32,967 bases of DNA from JBFWIW01 sp050253535 (GCA_050253535.1 JBFWIW010000032.1:1-32967), one strand, 5' to 3'. Shown: positions 16,240-25,162, counted from the stretch's first letter. The notes: generated by a model not told the origin, from the letters alone. Numbers and translations are program-made.

Positions 16240-16484
16240 ACACGTTATTCGGCAAAAACTGAAACATTAGGATTGTTCCCCGTTTAGTCAAAGGTAATNN
16301 NNNNNNNNNNNNNNNNNNNNNNNNNNNNNNNNNNNNNNNNNNNNNNNNNNNNNNNNNNNNNNNNNNNNNNNNNNNNNNNNNNNNNNNNNNNNNNNNNNAT
16401 GCACGCGCAGTGCTTATTTTTGAAAATTCTTTTGCACTGTGAAAGAAAAAGATGACTATAATGGCGATTTCTTTGATATTCTTA

Positions 16485-16512
16485 GGCGCCGGACAACCGT
16501 CCGGCGCCTTTT
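16485..16512 (+). terminator. GC-rich intrinsic terminator upstream of metK
   Basis: GGCGCCGGAC (16485-16494) pairs perfectly with GTCCGGCGCC (16499-16508) around a 4-nt loop, followed by TTTT. It probably ends a gene hidden in or before the gap. It is before, not after, the metK promoter candidate. Confidence 0.75.
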
Positions 16513-16535
16513 ACACCAAAAAATGTACTTTTCGT

Positions 16536-16564
16536 TTGACGAAATATGTGTTAAAATATATCAA
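16536..16564 (+). promoter_or_regulatory. Candidate metK promoter
   Basis: TTGACG (16536-16541) is followed after 17 nt by TATCAA (16559-16564), with TATATC at 16557-16562 as an alternative. The metK start is 26 nt downstream, too close to hold a SAM riboswitch. Confidence 0.45.
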
Positions 16565-16590
16565 TTAAGATTATCAGGGAGCTGAACAAA

Positions 16591-17754
16591 ATGTCCAATA
16601 GAATTTTTACCTCCGAATCAGTAACGGAGGGACATCCGGATAAGATCTGCGATCAGATTTCAGATGCCGTCCTTGACGCTATAATGGCGCAGGATACCGC
16701 CGCCAGAGTAGCGTGCGAAACCATCTGCACAACCGGTATGGCGCTCGTCATGGGCGAGATAACTACGAATTGCTACGTCGATATCCCTTCGGTCGTCCGC
16801 TCGACAATTGAGGGTATCGGTTACACCAAACCTGAATATGGCTTTGATTACAAATCCTGTGCCGTTCTGACCTCCATTGACGAACAGAGTCCGGATATAG
16901 CAATGGGCGTGAACAGCGCCTTTGACGATGCGGACGACAGAGGAGCCGGAGATCAGGGCATGATGTTCGGCTTTGCATGCGACGAGACGCCTGAGTTTAT
17001 GCCGGCGCCTATCTCCATGGCTCATGCACTGGCGCGCAGGCTTTCCGCGGTGAGGAAAGACGGTACGCTCGGTTTTCTCCGTCCGGACGGCAAAACGCAG
17101 GTCACCGTCGAGTACGACGAGGATGGCCGCGTCATTTCCTGCCCTGCAGTAGTTGTATCGACCCAGCACGACCCCGAAATATCGATAAAGGACTTACGCG
17201 AGGCTGTTGTGGAAAACATTATAATGCCTATCATTCCCTCAGAGCTAATTACAAAGGAAACCAAGTTTTTTGTGAATCCTACCGGCCGCTTCGTCGTCGG
17301 CGGTCCAGTCGGCGACTCCGGACTTACCGGCAGAAAGATAATTGTCGACACCTACGGCGGAATGGCAAGTCATGGCGGCGGCTCTTTCTCCGGCAAGGAT
17401 CCCTCAAAAGTTGACCGCTCCGCAGCATATATGGCGAGATATATCGCTAAAAATATTGTCGCCTCCGGCCTCGCCAGGCGATGCCAGATAGAGCTGGCCT
17501 ATGCCATCGGAGTCGCCAGACCCGTATCTGTCGTTGTTGAGACTTATGGTACGGGTATTGTCTCAGACAAAACGCTTGCGGATATCGTCTGCAAGACCTT
17601 TGATATGCGTCCGGCCAGAATTATAGAAAAGCTTGGTCTGCTCGCGCCAATATATAAAAACACAGCGGCTTACGGTCACTTCGGCAGGCCGGATCTCGAC
17701 CTCTCATGGGAGAAGGTTGACATGACGGATAAGCTGAAGGCAGAAGTCCGCTGA
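16591..17754 (+). CDS. metK: S-adenosylmethionine synthetase
   Basis: MetK makes SAM from methionine and ATP in the cytoplasm. The 387 residues fit the family. Landmarks are VTEGHPDKICDQ (11-22, with the ATP-contacting H15), GAGDQGMMFG (118-127) and GGGSFSGKDPSKVDRS (262-277). The start is fixed by GGGAGC about 9 nt upstream of the ATG. rlmB begins 11 nt after the stop, so SAM synthesis and a SAM-using rRNA methylase are transcribed together. Confidence 0.97.
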   Translation: MSNRIFTSESVTEGHPDKICDQISDAVLDAIMAQDTAARVACETICTTGMALVMGEITTNCYVDIPSVVRSTIEGIGYTKPEYGFDYKSCAVLTSIDEQSPDIAMGVNSAFDDADDRGAGDQGMMFGFACDETPEFMPAPISMAHALARRLSAVRKDGTLGFLRPDGKTQVTVEYDEDGRVISCPAVVVSTQHDPEISIKDLREAVVENIIMPIIPSELITKETKFFVNPTGRFVVGGPVGDSGLTGRKIIVDTYGGMASHGGGSFSGKDPSKVDRSAAYMARYIAKNIVASGLARRCQIELAYAIGVARPVSVVVETYGTGIVSDKTLADIVCKTFDMRPARIIEKLGLLAPIYKNTAAYGHFGRPDLDLSWEKVDMTDKLKAEVR

Positions 17755-17765
17755 AACGGAGAATT

Positions 17766-18611
17766 ATGAAAGAAGAAAGTAAAAGCGGCAGACGTCCCAT
17801 AGCGCGCCACGCCGACCCGTATAAGGGCAGGGAGGAGCAAGAATCGCAAAGCCGTAACGAGCCTGATACGGGCGTCATAGAGGGCCGAAATGCGGTACTT
17901 GAAGCCTTGCGCGCGGGGCACCCTATCGATAAGGTTTTTATTGCAAAAGGTAATACTGACGCTGCGCTCGGCCATATCGCCTCAAAAGCCCGCGCTGCCG
18001 GAACCGTCGTCGTAGAGACCGACCGCCGCAAACTTGATTTTATGAGCGCAACAAAGGCTCATCAGGGCGTCATTGCTCTTGCCTCCGTCAAGGAATACTG
18101 TTCAATTGACGATATTCTCAAAGCGGCGGCGGAGAGGGGAGAGGCCCCGTTCATAATAATTTGCGATGAGATATCCGACCATCACAACCTCGGCGCCGTC
18201 ATAAGGACGGCAGAGGCCGCCGGTGCGCACGGGATCATCATTCCAAAGCGCCGCTCGGCCGGCATAACGGCCATCGTCTCCAAGACCTCAGCCGGCGCGG
18301 TTGAACACATGCCCATAGCGCGCGTTGCTAATATAACAACTGCGATGAACGACCTGAAAAAGGCCGGCGTCTGGATATTCGGCACAGCCCCGGACGGAGA
18401 GACAAAACTATGGCAGGCGGATCTTTGCCGCCCTGTGGCCATCGTTATCGGCTCGGAAGGAGACGGCATGAGCCGTCTAGTTTCGGAAAACTGTGACTAC
18501 AAGATAAGTATTCCCATGCACGGGCAGGTATCTTCACTAAACGCTTCGGCTTCGGCCGCGGTCGTTATTTATGAAACCCTTCGCCAAAGGAGCACTTCGG
18601 CACCTGAATAG
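17766..18611 (+). CDS. rlmB: 23S rRNA (guanosine-2'-O-)-methyltransferase RlmB/TrmH family
   Basis: This SPOUT-class methyltransferase adds a methyl from SAM to a ribose 2'-O of 23S rRNA (G2251 in E. coli). It has the N-terminal substrate-binding region starting at EGRNAV (39-44), preceded by a 38-residue charged, probably disordered extension. The three SPOUT motifs are NLGAVIRTAE (141-150), IVIGSEGDGMSRL (226-238) and ISIPMHGQVSSLNAS (247-261). The length of 281 residues is slightly longer than E. coli RlmB owing to the extension. A GGAG lies 4 nt before the ATG. It follows metK by 11 nt. Confidence 0.9.
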   Translation: MKEESKSGRRPIARHADPYKGREEQESQSRNEPDTGVIEGRNAVLEALRAGHPIDKVFIAKGNTDAALGHIASKARAAGTVVVETDRRKLDFMSATKAHQGVIALASVKEYCSIDDILKAAAERGEAPFIIICDEISDHHNLGAVIRTAEAAGAHGIIIPKRRSAGITAIVSKTSAGAVEHMPIARVANITTAMNDLKKAGVWIFGTAPDGETKLWQADLCRPVAIVIGSEGDGMSRLVSENCDYKISIPMHGQVSSLNASASAAVVIYETLRQRSTSAPE

Positions 18612-18663
18612 GCCTTGGTAATCAACGCTTAACCCTCCCGACTGCACGAAAGGACTGTGTAGC

Positions 18664-21051
18664 ATGAACAAAAATGATAACAGAAGCGATGACATCTTTT
18701 CAACCGACACGGATGAATTTTCGCTTGAATCCATCCTTGCCGAGTATAAGGGATCGGCTTTTATTGACGGCGATAAAAAGACGCCCGCCGACGTACTGAA
18801 TGCCGAAACCGAGCGCATTATCATGGAGACAACAGGGAAGCTCCCGCCCGTGGAAGAGAATGTCCTGATGCAGGAGCCGGAAACACGGCAAAGGCGCGAA
18901 GCGCGCCCAAATACCGAAACGTCCATGCCTCCGAAGCCAAAGGAGCCGGAAACACAGCCGAGACGCGAGGCGCAGCAAAAGGAAACATCCCGGCCTTCAG
19001 AACCGAAAAAGCGGGAAATAATAGAGAGCCATGAGCCGAATGTTCGAAGCACAGAGCGTGAAAACATCGTTTTATTTCCGCCGCAGCCCGGTTCGGAGCA
19101 GAAAAAATCGCCCGAGCCGACTGATGATCCAAAGATTGAAGCCGACGAGCTATCCGCACTTGGCCTGTCAGACGCCGATATCCGTTTTTTTCAGAACTAT
19201 AATTATGCTAAATCAGACTCCGTCAAAGAATTTGCGGAAGAAGTATCAAAAGCGGTAAAAGAAGAAGAAGCGGCGGAAGAGCGATCCGCGCTATATAAGC
19301 GCTCACGCTTATTCTTAAAACCAAAAACTGCCAAAACACCTATTGAATCCGATATAGGTGCAGAAATACCCGCTTCCGATCCCGACTTTACTGACGAGTC
19401 CGATCGGTTTGCTTCCCGCGTCGCCTCCATGACCTACAGAGCAGGTTTCTCCTTTGCTGTCTGTATCGTCATGGCCGTTTTAACATTCGCTTTTGAAGGC
19501 GGAAAAAACGTTCCGTTTGGAATAGGGACAAACCAGCCCCTTTTGGGCGGAGTACTCCTGCTTATGCAGCTTATTGTCATGCTTCTCTGCGTAGATGTTC
19601 TGATAGACGGTATATCCGACTTTTTCACTTCCTCTCCCGGTGCGGAATCCCTTGTGACCATCGCCTGCATCGTAACATCGTTTGATGCTTTCAATAACGT
19701 CATACGGGGGAGCGTCACTACGGGACTTCCATTTTGCCTCATTACCTCCGTCTCGCTTATGTTTGCTCTTTTTGGCAGAATGCTGTATCGAAAGGGAATG
19801 AGCGATACTCTCCGTACCGTGGGCAATGCGAATCTCCCGTCAGGAATTTATTCTGACTTCAACAGCTTAAATGATCGCGCGATACTCAAAAAGACTTCTG
19901 TGGGGACGGCGGGCTTTTACATGAAGCTTACCGAAGCGGATGTCTCAGAGAACGCTTACGCGGTCTATGTTCCGCTGGCACTTATAGCTTCCCTTGTATT
20001 CGCGCTGTTAGCCACGATTGTCAAGAGCAAAGTCTCTGAATTTACATACTTTTTTTCAGCGCTTATTTCGGTTACGGCTTCATTTTCGGCCCTCACGGCC
20101 TACGCTCTTCCTTTCCGTATAATCGCGCGGCAAATGCGGCGTTCAGGTTCCGCCATTGCCGGCTGGGGCGGCGCCTGCGAGATATTTGACTCGGATGGCG
20201 CACTCATAACTGATCAGGATTTGTTTCCGTCCGGCAAGCTCGCAATGACCGGCATAAAGCTTTTTGAAGGGGTCTCTTCGCAAAAGGCAATCGGTTATAC
20301 TTCCAGTCTCATTATTGCTTCCGGCTCAGGCCTCTCCTCAATTTTTTCCGAGCTGCTGCGCTCGCAGGGTTTAAGCCTCTCGAGGGTCGAGGACTTCGCC
20401 TGTTATGAGGGCGGCGGCATAGGCGCCGTAATAAAAGGCGAACGTATCCTTGTCGGCTCCTCCGGCTTTATGAAGCTTATGGGCATACGGGTTCCGGACA
20501 AAGTGAATATGACAAACGCTGTATTCACTGCCGTGAACGGCGAACTGATAGGTGTATTTTCAATAGAATATACGCCGGCAAACTCTGTACAGTCGGCGCT
20601 TGTCACAATGTTCAGGTCAAAAATTACACTGCTGCTCGCCGTCCGTGATTTTAATGTTACACCGCAGATGCTTCAACAGAAATTCAAGGTACCGCTCGCC
20701 GGAATCGAATATATTCCCGTCGAAGACTGTTATCGAATATCCGATGATAATATACCTAAGGGCTGTGATACGATCGCCGTAGTAACACGCTCCGGACTCG
20801 GCGCTTTTTCAGAAATCATAAATAAAGGCCGTCAGCTCAAAACTATTGCAGAACTCTCGACTGCCGTATCGCTAATCAGTTCGGTTTTAGGTCTTCTAAT
20901 AATGTTTTACTTTTGTTGGTCAGACGCTTTTGAGTCCTCTTCCGTCGGCAACATATTCCTCTATATGGTCCTTGTACATATACTCACAATTTTGTTCAAT
21001 TTGTTGACCCGCAGACATCTTTTTGCTTTGCCTGTTCGTAAAAATGCTTAA
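18664..21051 (+). CDS. Degenerate P1B-type ATPase-like membrane protein (pseudoenzyme candidate)
   Basis: I infer this from architecture and motif remnants. Residues 1-250 are charged and low-complexity, including a tandem 23-residue repeat (71-93 and 94-116, each starting EPET). Hydrophobic helices then come as four (about 258-372), two (433-486) and two (733-781), with a 60-residue loop after helix 4 and a 245-residue domain after helix 6, the plan of heavy-metal P1B pumps. Within that domain the P-type landmarks can be placed but are broken: ITDQDLF (515-521) at DKTGT, keeping only the Asp (D517); AVRDFN (659-664) at TGDN; ISDDNIPKG (692-700) at GDGxND; no SEHP. The N-domain glycine motif GGGIGAVIKGERILVGSS survives. 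The metal CPC site reads AYALPF and the A-domain lacks TGE. It should not pump by the normal cycle. AAAGGA precedes the ATG. Last of metK-rlmB-this gene. Confidence 0.7.
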   Translation: MNKNDNRSDDIFSTDTDEFSLESILAEYKGSAFIDGDKKTPADVLNAETERIIMETTGKLPPVEENVLMQEPETRQRREARPNTETSMPPKPKEPETQPRREAQQKETSRPSEPKKREIIESHEPNVRSTERENIVLFPPQPGSEQKKSPEPTDDPKIEADELSALGLSDADIRFFQNYNYAKSDSVKEFAEEVSKAVKEEEAAEERSALYKRSRLFLKPKTAKTPIESDIGAEIPASDPDFTDESDRFASRVASMTYRAGFSFAVCIVMAVLTFAFEGGKNVPFGIGTNQPLLGGVLLLMQLIVMLLCVDVLIDGISDFFTSSPGAESLVTIACIVTSFDAFNNVIRGSVTTGLPFCLITSVSLMFALFGRMLYRKGMSDTLRTVGNANLPSGIYSDFNSLNDRAILKKTSVGTAGFYMKLTEADVSENAYAVYVPLALIASLVFALLATIVKSKVSEFTYFFSALISVTASFSALTAYALPFRIIARQMRRSGSAIAGWGGACEIFDSDGALITDQDLFPSGKLAMTGIKLFEGVSSQKAIGYTSSLIIASGSGLSSIFSELLRSQGLSLSRVEDFACYEGGGIGAVIKGERILVGSSGFMKLMGIRVPDKVNMTNAVFTAVNGELIGVFSIEYTPANSVQSALVTMFRSKITLLLAVRDFNVTPQMLQQKFKVPLAGIEYIPVEDCYRISDDNIPKGCDTIAVVTRSGLGAFSEIINKGRQLKTIAELSTAVSLISSVLGLLIMFYFCWSDAFESSSVGNIFLYMVLVHILTILFNLLTRRHLFALPVRKNA
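18874..19011 (+). repeat. Tandem imperfect 69-bp coding repeat
   Basis: Two 69-bp units (18874-18942 and 18943-19011) encode 23-residue segments beginning EPETRQRREA and EPETQPRREA and ending in KPK or PKK. They lie in the disordered N-terminal tail of the P-type-like protein and look like a recent in-frame duplication with drift. Confidence 0.7.
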
Positions 21052-21058
21052 AAGTATA

Positions 21059-21087
21059 TTGTGTTTTAATTAAATTCAGTGTATAAT
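21059..21087 (+). promoter_or_regulatory. Sigma-A promoter of the EF-G-like gene
   Basis: TTGTGT (21059-21064), a 17-nt spacer and a perfect TATAAT (21082-21087) lie 65 nt before the start codon. Confidence 0.6.
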
Positions 21088-21152
21088 TTCCTAGATGTCC
21101 TTTTTTTACAGATAATTTTCTGAGACTTTTATTAAGGAGAGGAAATTCAAAT

Positions 21153-23222
21153 ATGAGCTATTCCACTGAAAATATCCGTAACATCGCTCTGCTTGGCCAT
21201 GGCAGCAACGGTAAGACGAGCCTTGCCGAAAGCATGCTGTTCCTCACTGGCGCTACGGACAGGCTCGGTAAAGTGTCGGACGGCAACACTGTCGGCGACT
21301 ACGATTCCGAAGAGACCAAACGCCAGATAACCATCTATACTTCGACGATGAATACGGAGCACAAGGGCTGCAAGGTAAATATTCTTGACACCCCGGGTTA
21401 CTTCGATTTTGCCGGTGAGGTGGCAGAAGCTCTGCGCGTGGCCGATGGCGGAATTATAGTCTGCGGCGCCAAGGAGGGCGTTACGGTCGGTACCGAAAAG
21501 GCCTGGAAGGCCCTGGCTGAGCTTAAGCTTCCAAGAGCGTTTTACGTATCAAAAGTTGACGAGGAGAACGGCAGCTTTGAAGCAGCTTTTAACGCCCTGC
21601 GTGAGAAGTTCGGCACTTCGGTCTGCCCGATGATAACGCCTATTAAGAATGCCTCAGGAAAAGTCGACGGTATCGTTAATCTTATTAACCGAAAAGCTTA
21701 TACTCTCGAAAAGGGAAAGCGCGTGGAAATAGCCGTTCCGGATTCAATGAGCGGACAGCTCGAAGAGCTGTATAATGCATTGAATGAAGCTGTCGCCGAG
21801 ACGAGCGAAGATTTTATGGAAAAATTTTTCGGAGGCGAGCAATTTACAGAAGAAGAGATAATTTCCGGTCTTAAGATTGGTTTTGAAGATCATTCCCTGT
21901 TTCCGGTATACTGCGGATGCGCGCTGAGCGGACTTGGCACTCTCATCCTTTTGGATGCTATTGTTGATCTCTTTCCATCGCCTGCAGACGGACGTGAAGA
22001 AATTACAGAGGACGGAAAGACAATAAAGGCAGATCCAAACGGACCAGCCGCAGCGATAGTCTATAAAACGGTCTCCGACCAGTATGGCAAATTCAGTTTC
22101 TTTAAGGTGCTGTCAGGCAAAATAACTTCCGATATGATCCTTACCAACAGTCGTTCCTCCACAAACGAAAAAATGGGCCACATTTATTCCATGCAGGGAA
22201 AGAAGAACACCGAGGTTAAGGAAGTCTGCTGCGGTGATATCGGCGCGGTCTCCAAACTCTCCGATACCAAGACCGGCGACACGCTCAGCGACCCCAAGGC
22301 CCCCGTTACGGCTAAGGGGATAAAGTTTGCCGAACCCTGCTATTCAATGGCAATAGCGCCAAAGACGAAGGGCCAGGAAGACAAAATTGCAACCGGTCTT
22401 ACCAGGCTATCGGAAGAAGATCTCACCTTCTCTGTCATAAATAACGCCGAGACGAAGCAGATGGTCATTTCCGGAGCCGGCGACATCCAGCTTGACGTTA
22501 TCTGTTCCAAGTTAAGGGATAGATTTGGCGTTGAAGTTGTACTTTTGCCGGCACGTGTTGCATACCGCGAGAAAATCCGAAAAAGTGTCAAGGTACAGGG
22601 ACGCCATAAGAAACAGTCAGGTGGTCACGGTCAGTTCGGCGATGTCTGGGTAGAGTTCGAGCCGCAAAGTGAGACTGAAGATCTTGTTTTTGCAGAGAAA
22701 GTGTTCGGCGGCAGCGTTCCTAAAAACTACTTCCCGGCAGTTGAAAAGGGTATACGTGATTGTATCTCAAAAGGCGTACTTGCTGGTTATCCAATGGTTT
22801 TTCTAAAGGCCACGCTCTATGACGGCTCCTACCACCCGGTGGATTCCTCTGAGATGGCTTTCAAGACTGCAGCCTCTCTTGCTTATAAAGCAGGCATCCC
22901 GCAGGCCTCTCCCGTTATTCTGGAGCCTATCGGCTATCTGACAGTCACGATACCCGATACTTACATGGGTGATATCATGTCCGATCTCTCCAAGCGCCGA
23001 GGCAGCCCGATGGGTATGAACCTCGATTACGACGGTAACCAGGTTGTTGAGGCTGAGGTCCCGATGGGAGAGATGGGTTCCTATGCCATTGACCTTCGTT
23101 CGATGACGCAGAGCCGCGGCACCTTTACCTTAAAGTTTATCCGCTATGAGGAGGCGCCGGCCGCCACACAGGCGAAGATTATCGAAGAGGCAAAGGCCCT
23201 TGCGGAAGCGGAAGAGAAATAG
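21153..23222 (+). CDS. EF-G-like translational GTPase with non-canonical G motifs
   Basis: The 689-residue protein has the five-domain build of elongation factor G: GTPase, domain II, then the domain III-V region with GRHKKQSGGHGQFGDV-like sequence and a C-terminal RGSPMG loop. The GTPase motifs depart from EF-G: P-loop GHGSNGKT (15-22) instead of AHVDHGKT, DTPGYFDF (79-86) with Tyr83 where the catalytic His stands, and SKVD (133-136) instead of NKxD. These changes fit the EF-G2-like paralogue group rather than the housekeeping FusA. Its role on the ribosome is not established; with Tyr at the His site, GTP hydrolysis may be slow. It has a strong AAGGAGAGG 8-9 nt before ATG, its own promoter, and no neighbouring rps genes as found around fusA. 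Confidence 0.85.
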   Translation: MSYSTENIRNIALLGHGSNGKTSLAESMLFLTGATDRLGKVSDGNTVGDYDSEETKRQITIYTSTMNTEHKGCKVNILDTPGYFDFAGEVAEALRVADGGIIVCGAKEGVTVGTEKAWKALAELKLPRAFYVSKVDEENGSFEAAFNALREKFGTSVCPMITPIKNASGKVDGIVNLINRKAYTLEKGKRVEIAVPDSMSGQLEELYNALNEAVAETSEDFMEKFFGGEQFTEEEIISGLKIGFEDHSLFPVYCGCALSGLGTLILLDAIVDLFPSPADGREEITEDGKTIKADPNGPAAAIVYKTVSDQYGKFSFFKVLSGKITSDMILTNSRSSTNEKMGHIYSMQGKKNTEVKEVCCGDIGAVSKLSDTKTGDTLSDPKAPVTAKGIKFAEPCYSMAIAPKTKGQEDKIATGLTRLSEEDLTFSVINNAETKQMVISGAGDIQLDVICSKLRDRFGVEVVLLPARVAYREKIRKSVKVQGRHKKQSGGHGQFGDVWVEFEPQSETEDLVFAEKVFGGSVPKNYFPAVEKGIRDCISKGVLAGYPMVFLKATLYDGSYHPVDSSEMAFKTAASLAYKAGIPQASPVILEPIGYLTVTIPDTYMGDIMSDLSKRRGSPMGMNLDYDGNQVVEAEVPMGEMGSYAIDLRSMTQSRGTFTLKFIRYEEAPAATQAKIIEEAKALAEAEEK

Positions 23223-23270
23223 TATAATTTATTTTATCCCAGCTCTTTCGGGGATCCAACATTACGATTT

Positions 23271-23302
23271 TGAGCCCTTACCGATCTATCGGTAAGGGCT
23301 CA
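23271..23302. terminator. Hairpin between the convergent EF-G-like and lipase genes
   Basis: TGAGCCCTTACCGA (23271-23284) pairs with TCGGTAAGGGCTCA (23289-23302), a 14-bp perfect stem. It separates two converging genes and is the likely transcript end for both, although neither side has a clear U-tract. Confidence 0.6.
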
Positions 23303-23330
23303 TCTATTGGACTATTACTTAACCGTAATG

Positions 23331-24152
23331 CTAAAAACCTCTTTCTTTTAACCCCCCGGCAATATCCTCATAAATATCAACAATATCCGACACATAACCC
23401 GGCCTGCTTTTTTTATTAAACGGCAGGCGCCGCACATCAATAGCGTCTATATGGGAAATGCCGCGCCAATTGGCACTCCGAAGCACTTTATTGGTTTTTC
23501 CCCATGCTGCGGAACTGACAGTCACAAGACCGTCATTTTCACCTTCAATAAGTTTAATAACGATGTTCGCTGTTGTAAGATTGATATCACTGAAAGGATG
23601 GCTCAATAAGCAGGCATAACTCTGATAGAAAACGCCAGGACAATCCGGATTTTCATAATTAAACTGCCTCATGTGCTCTGTTGAAAATTCACGGCAAACG
23701 GTCAAAAAATCCGGTTTTTTGTCACCGACAAGTTTGATCCAGTTATCCACGGCAAATGCCGCTATATTAAAAATATTTTTTGGCGCTTTCAAAAGTCTGT
23801 CAATGGTTTTTGAACCGTTGTGAGGCGTAGCTATTGTTGTTATACTTGCTATTTTATCACCCATACCTAAAGACGATGCTACCATTCTTATCTCAAGCCC
23901 GCCTTTGGAGTGACCGATCAGATTGACTTTTTCCGCTTCAGTTTCTAAAAGGATTTGGCTGATTCGTTCTTTCAATACATGAGAGTTAGTTGACATACTC
24001 GCCCAGGAATCCTGAAAACCATAATAAATATTCGCTCCATGCTCCTGTAATGCTTTGGGTATGCGTCCCCAGTATACCGGCCATTTCAAATCCCTGAAAC
24101 CTACGCCGTGCACAAGCACAATCGGATATTTTGTCTTACACTTATTGTCCAT
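23331..24152 (-). CDS. Alpha/beta-hydrolase, lipase-like
   Basis: The 273-residue cytoplasmic-looking protein (no signal peptide) has the fold of triacylglycerol lipases: IVLVHGVGF near the N-terminus for the oxyanion region, nucleophile elbow GHSKGG with S82, and ATPHNGS after it, as in lipases of the Pseudomonas/Bacillus type. The remaining triad can be placed at D207 (ENDGLV) and H234 (GISHIDAI). The Ser elbow has Lys where Met is usual. The Shine-Dalgarno is weak (GGG 10 nt upstream). It is monocistronic, between two probable terminators. The substrate could be a lipid, polyester or small ester; sequence alone does not tell. Confidence 0.8.
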   Translation of the reverse strand: MDNKCKTKYPIVLVHGVGFRDLKWPVYWGRIPKALQEHGANIYYGFQDSWASMSTNSHVLKERISQILLETEAEKVNLIGHSKGGLEIRMVASSLGMGDKIASITTIATPHNGSKTIDRLLKAPKNIFNIAAFAVDNWIKLVGDKKPDFLTVCREFSTEHMRQFNYENPDCPGVFYQSYACLLSHPFSDINLTTANIVIKLIEGENDGLVTVSSAAWGKTNKVLRSANWRGISHIDAIDVRRLPFNKKSRPGYVSDIVDIYEDIAGGLKERGF

Positions 24153-24281
24153 ACATTTTACCCAAATCCGAAGTTCCCACTAAATTTCAAATCATAAATA
24201 TCACGAATTGCCTGTTTTAAATTATATCATACATTCAATTACATTAAAATACCCCGCTCTTCACTACATAATGGTATCAGA

Positions 24282-24313
24282 AAGCAGCCGAAGATAAGGT
24301 TCTCCGGCTGCTT
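24282..24313 (-). terminator. Hairpin downstream of dapB
   Basis: AAGCAGCCGAAGA (24282-24294) and TCTCCGGCTGCTT (24301-24313) form a stem with one A-C mismatch and a 6-nt loop. It lies about 90 nt past the dapB stop and is followed on the minus strand by a short T-run. The remaining sequence between dapB and the lipase gene holds no gene. Confidence 0.5.
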
Positions 24314-24400
24314 GCTTGATGTCTGTATCAAAATTATTAAAGGAACCTCCGCGTACGGGCAGGGATTTTCAGGCTTCCAACTGTGGATTAATTTGATGAT

Positions 24401-25162
24401 TTAGATATTTTTAATCAGGTCATCCATGCTGTACAGACCCGGTTTTCCCACTTTCGAAAGATATCTTACAGCAGAAATCGCTCCATTTGCAAACACGTCC
24501 CTTGAAAAAGCGGAATGCTTTATCTCAATGACCTCATCTATTCCGGCAAAAATGACTTCGTGATCTCCCACAATGGTTCCGCCGCGCACGGAGGATATGC
24601 CGATATCGCGTTTCCCACGGGCTTTTCTCACGCTCTCGCGCTCATAAACATAATCCATGCCGCCCGGTAAGGCTTCTGATGCGGCGTCTGCAAGGAGAAT
24701 CGCAGTGCCGCTGGGCGCATCCAGCTTCTTGTTGTGGTGGCGCTCAACTATCTCGATATCATAGTTTTCACCCAGCACAGCCGCCGTGCGTTTTACAAGC
24801 TCACGGACAAGGTTGACTCCGAGCGACATATTGCCGGAACGAAAGATCGGCACCATTTTTGAGACGCGTTCAATCATCTTTAACTGGTCTTCGGAGTAAC
24901 CCGTTGTACAGAGAACCGCCGGCGTCCCGGTGGAGACGCACCAAGTCAGAAGATTGTCGAGGTTGGACGGGTTGGAAAAATCGACAACCACATCACAGTT
25001 CTCCCCGCATTCGGACGGGGAGGCATATACGGGAAATCCGGAGAGCCGGACACTGTTTATATCAAAACCCGCTATGACCTCGATATCGCCGCTGTCGCCG
25101 GCAAGACGGACGACCGTCTGCCCCATCCGCCCATTACAGCCGGATACTATTATCTTCAGCAT
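24401..25162 (-). CDS. dapB: 4-hydroxy-tetrahydrodipicolinate reductase
   Basis: DapB carries out the NAD(P)H-dependent reduction that follows DapA in diaminopimelate/lysine synthesis. The 253-residue protein has the N-terminal nucleotide motif GCNGRMGQ (8-15), the CTTGYS segment near 85-90, and the catalytic stretch ERHHNKKLDAPSGTA (140-154), where H142 and K146 match the active His and Lys. AAAGGA lies 8 nt before the ATG. It is the last gene of asd-dapA-dapB, 21 nt after dapA. Confidence 0.96.
   Translation of the reverse strand: MLKIIVSGCNGRMGQTVVRLAGDSGDIEVIAGFDINSVRLSGFPVYASPSECGENCDVVVDFSNPSNLDNLLTWCVSTGTPAVLCTTGYSEDQLKMIERVSKMVPIFRSGNMSLGVNLVRELVKRTAAVLGENYDIEIVERHHNKKLDAPSGTAILLADAASEALPGGMDYVYERESVRKARGKRDIGISSVRGGTIVGDHEVIFAGIDEVIEIKHSAFSRDVFANGAISAVRYLSKVGKPGLYSMDDLIKNI

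Larger units (their letters stand above)
16240..16590. other. Gene-free region containing the 100-N assembly gap
   Basis: Bases 16299-16398 are exactly 100 N, the usual placeholder for a scaffold join of unknown length. The sequence left of it shows nothing recognisable. The sequence right of it contains an intrinsic terminator (16485-16512) and the metK promoter. Genes may be missing within the gap. Confidence 0.95.

Noticed and set aside
16399..16590. SAM riboswitch upstream of metK
   Set aside because: No S-box core is seen; only about 26 nt lie between the promoter candidate and the start. One hidden in the gap cannot be excluded.
20880..21060. Frameshift or truncation in the P-type-like gene
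   Set aside because: The frame is intact from start to the last helix pair and the domain order is complete, so motif loss is by substitution, not by a broken frame.
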